Of a stretch of DNA of 6,602 nt, positions 5,314-6,602 are shown one piece after another. The notes under the pieces were generated by a model. The model was not told the DNA's origin. It ran no database searches and saw nothing but the letters and a program-made list of their open reading frames with translations. The position numbers were made by a program, and so were the translations under genes. The stretch is taken from positions 1-6,602 of the forward strand of contig DATNFP010000143.1 of assembly GCA_035606335.1 (NCBI GenBank). The letters run 5' to 3'. Within the stretch, counting starts at the first letter, position 1. Each line of letters starts with the position of its first letter. Origin of the DNA: DATNFP01 sp035606335 (GTDB taxonomy: Bacteria; Bacteroidota; Bacteroidia; Chitinophagales; Chitinophagaceae).

Positions 5314-6602
5314 TCATACATTGTACATTTGCTCAATTTCTTTAGAGAATTTTTGTTCAATCACTTTGCGCTTCATCTTTAATGATGGCGTTAATTCTCC
5401 AGTATCAACGGTCCACTCATCAGGCATTAAGGTGAATTTTTTTACTTGTTCAGGGTGGCTGAAGAGAAGATTATATTTATCAACATGTTTCTGAACCAGA
5501 TCAATTACCTGTGGTAGTTTTATTAAATCCTGATTGGTTGACGGAATTGTGAGATTGTGGTCATTTGTTTCAAAATACTTGCGTATTTGCGGTAAATTCG
5601 GAACAATCAAGGCACTTACAAACTTACGGCCGCTTCCTATTACCATCATCTGCTCGATATAAGGACTTTCCTTCATTTTGTTTTCAATAGATTGCGGCGC
5701 CACATATTTACCACCTGAGGTTTTAAAAATTTCTTTTTTGCGGTCTGTAATTTTTAGAAAACGTTCATCTATCCATTGGCCGATATCACCAGTATGCAAC
5801 CAGCCATCTATTACAGTATCCACTGTTTGTTGTGGTTTTTTATAGTAGCCCATCATTATATTCGGACCCTTACACAATATCTCGCCATCTTCTGCAAGCT
5901 TTACTTCCACATTATTTATCAAAGGGCCTACTGTACCTATGCGGCGATCCTCACTTTCAAAACGATTTACAGATACGACAGGAGAAGTTTCAGTAAGGCC
6001 ATAGCCTTCCATGATAATAATATTGGCACTGGTAAATATGCGCACCAATCTTTCCTGACAGGCTGCAGAGCCACTAACGATAGCTTTTACCTTGCCTCCT
6101 AATGCCTCACGCCATTTATTGAAAATGATTTTATTAGCCAGCTTTAATTGGGATTGGTACCACAAGCTACCCTTGTTTACATTGTCATATTTTTTCCCGA
6201 GTTCCAGAGCCCAAAAGAACAATGCACGAGGGATGCCTTTTAGTTGCAGGCCTGTATTCATAATGCGCTCGTACACTTTTTCAAGAAGGCGGGGCACGGT
6301 AGTAAATACTATCGGTTGCACTTCTTTCAGATTCTGGCCGATGGTATCCATACTTTCAGCATAATATATCGGTACTCCTGATTGCAAATAGATATAAGTA
6401 ACCATCCGCTCAAAAATATGATTGAGGGGAAGAAAGCTTAATGCTTTGCCATTCTTATCAGCAAACGTAAATGCTGGAAGAGAATCGCGCACATTACTAA
6501 CAATATTGTCATGACTAAGCATCACACCTTTGGGATCGCCTGTAGTGCCTGATGTGTATATGATAGTAGCTAACGTTTCTCCGGTAATATGCGCTAATAC
6601 AT
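5314..6602 (-). CDS. Long-chain fatty-acid-CoA ligase (AMP-binding, FAA1-like), N-terminus beyond window
   Basis: The enzyme activates a fatty acid with ATP to an acyl-adenylate and then forms acyl-CoA, feeding lipid synthesis or beta-oxidation. The frame is open to the right edge: 428 residues are visible, and by family length (roughly 600 aa) about 170 N-terminal residues are missing. In visible numbering: the P-loop YTSGTTGDPKGVM at 15-27; FLPLNHIFER at 56-65, typical of long-chain enzymes; EGYGLTETSP at 198-207; GWLHTGDIG at 266-274; the hinge DRKKEIFKTSGGKYVAP at 286-302; and LTPSLKMKRK at 403-412, holding the likely catalytic Lys of the C-terminal lobe. The motif set fits the FAA1/FadD15-like long-chain group rather than acetyl-CoA synthetase; chain length is inferred. 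The GTG at 6523-6525 is not the start, because the P-loop is encoded upstream of it. The ClC gene follows 203 bp downstream on the same strand with its own candidate promoter, so an operon is uncertain. Confidence 0.95.
   Translation of the reverse strand, partial: VLAHITGETLATIIYTSGTTGDPKGVMLSHDNIVSNVRDSLPAFTFADKNGKALSFLPLNHIFERMVTYIYLQSGVPIYYAESMDTIGQNLKEVQPIVFTTVPRLLEKVYERIMNTGLQLKGIPRALFFWALELGKKYDNVNKGSLWYQSQLKLANKIIFNKWREALGGKVKAIVSGSAACQERLVRIFTSANIIIMEGYGLTETSPVVSVNRFESEDRRIGTVGPLINNVEVKLAEDGEILCKGPNIMMGYYKKPQQTVDTVIDGWLHTGDIGQWIDERFLKITDRKKEIFKTSGGKYVAPQSIENKMKESPYIEQMMVIGSGRKFVSALIVPNLPQIRKYFETNDHNLTIPSTNQDLIKLPQVIDLVQKHVDKYNLLFSHPEQVKKFTLMPDEWTVDTGELTPSLKMKRKVIEQKFSKEIEQMYNV

Noticed and set aside
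6523..6525. GTG as the start of the acyl-CoA synthetase
   Set aside because: The same frame continues upstream to the window edge and encodes the P-loop YTSGTTGDPKG, so this codon is an internal Val.
1..6602. A defence, mobile or other undescribed multi-gene system
   Set aside because: All genes have housekeeping or membrane/envelope signatures; no nuclease, reverse transcriptase, integrase, toxin-antitoxin pair, CRISPR repeat or terminal inverted repeat was seen.

Overview
The window looks like ordinary chromosome from a Bacteroidota member, most likely the Chitinophagaceae/Sphingobacteria side of the phylum; that finer placement is inference. Four things point there: the archaeal/eukaryote-like form of prolyl-tRNA synthetase, start codons without a Shine-Dalgarno sequence, candidate -7 promoter elements of the form TAnnTTTG, and a secreted Asn- then Tyr/Trp/Gly-rich protein of a type common in this phylum. 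No mobile element, CRISPR array, phage gene, tRNA or rRNA was seen.

Layout: (1) Positions 1-1069, minus strand, hold a secreted low-complexity protein whose 3' end lies beyond the left edge. It has no stop in the window, so a search for closed reading frames misses it. (2) Positions 1070-1164 are a compact divergent promoter region with a 14-bp palindrome, a TAnnTTTG box facing right and a -24/-12-like (sigma-54-like) sequence facing left. (3) Positions 1165-2640, plus strand, are proS, followed after 52 bp by a small three-helix membrane protein (2693-3145) resembling DUF5362. (4) Positions 3162-3203 are a perfect 21-bp-arm inverted repeat flanked by A and T runs, a bidirectional terminator between converging genes. 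A 19-bp imperfect tandem repeat lies beside it and overlaps the stop codon of the next gene. (5) Positions 3221-5110, minus strand, are a ClC-family chloride transporter or channel with a C-terminal CBS pair. (6) Positions 5111-5313 are its leader and promoter region, with palindromes and a hairpin. (7) From 5314 to the right edge, minus strand, is a long-chain acyl-CoA synthetase that lacks its N-terminus because the window ends.

The genes do not form one pathway. They are a translation enzyme, an anion transporter, a lipid-activating enzyme and two envelope or membrane proteins of unknown role. The most useful second looks are the secreted protein and its promoter, the unusual pore residues of the ClC protein, the loss of most zinc ligands in ProRS, and the palindromes upstream of the ClC gene. 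I found no convincing new multi-gene system here.
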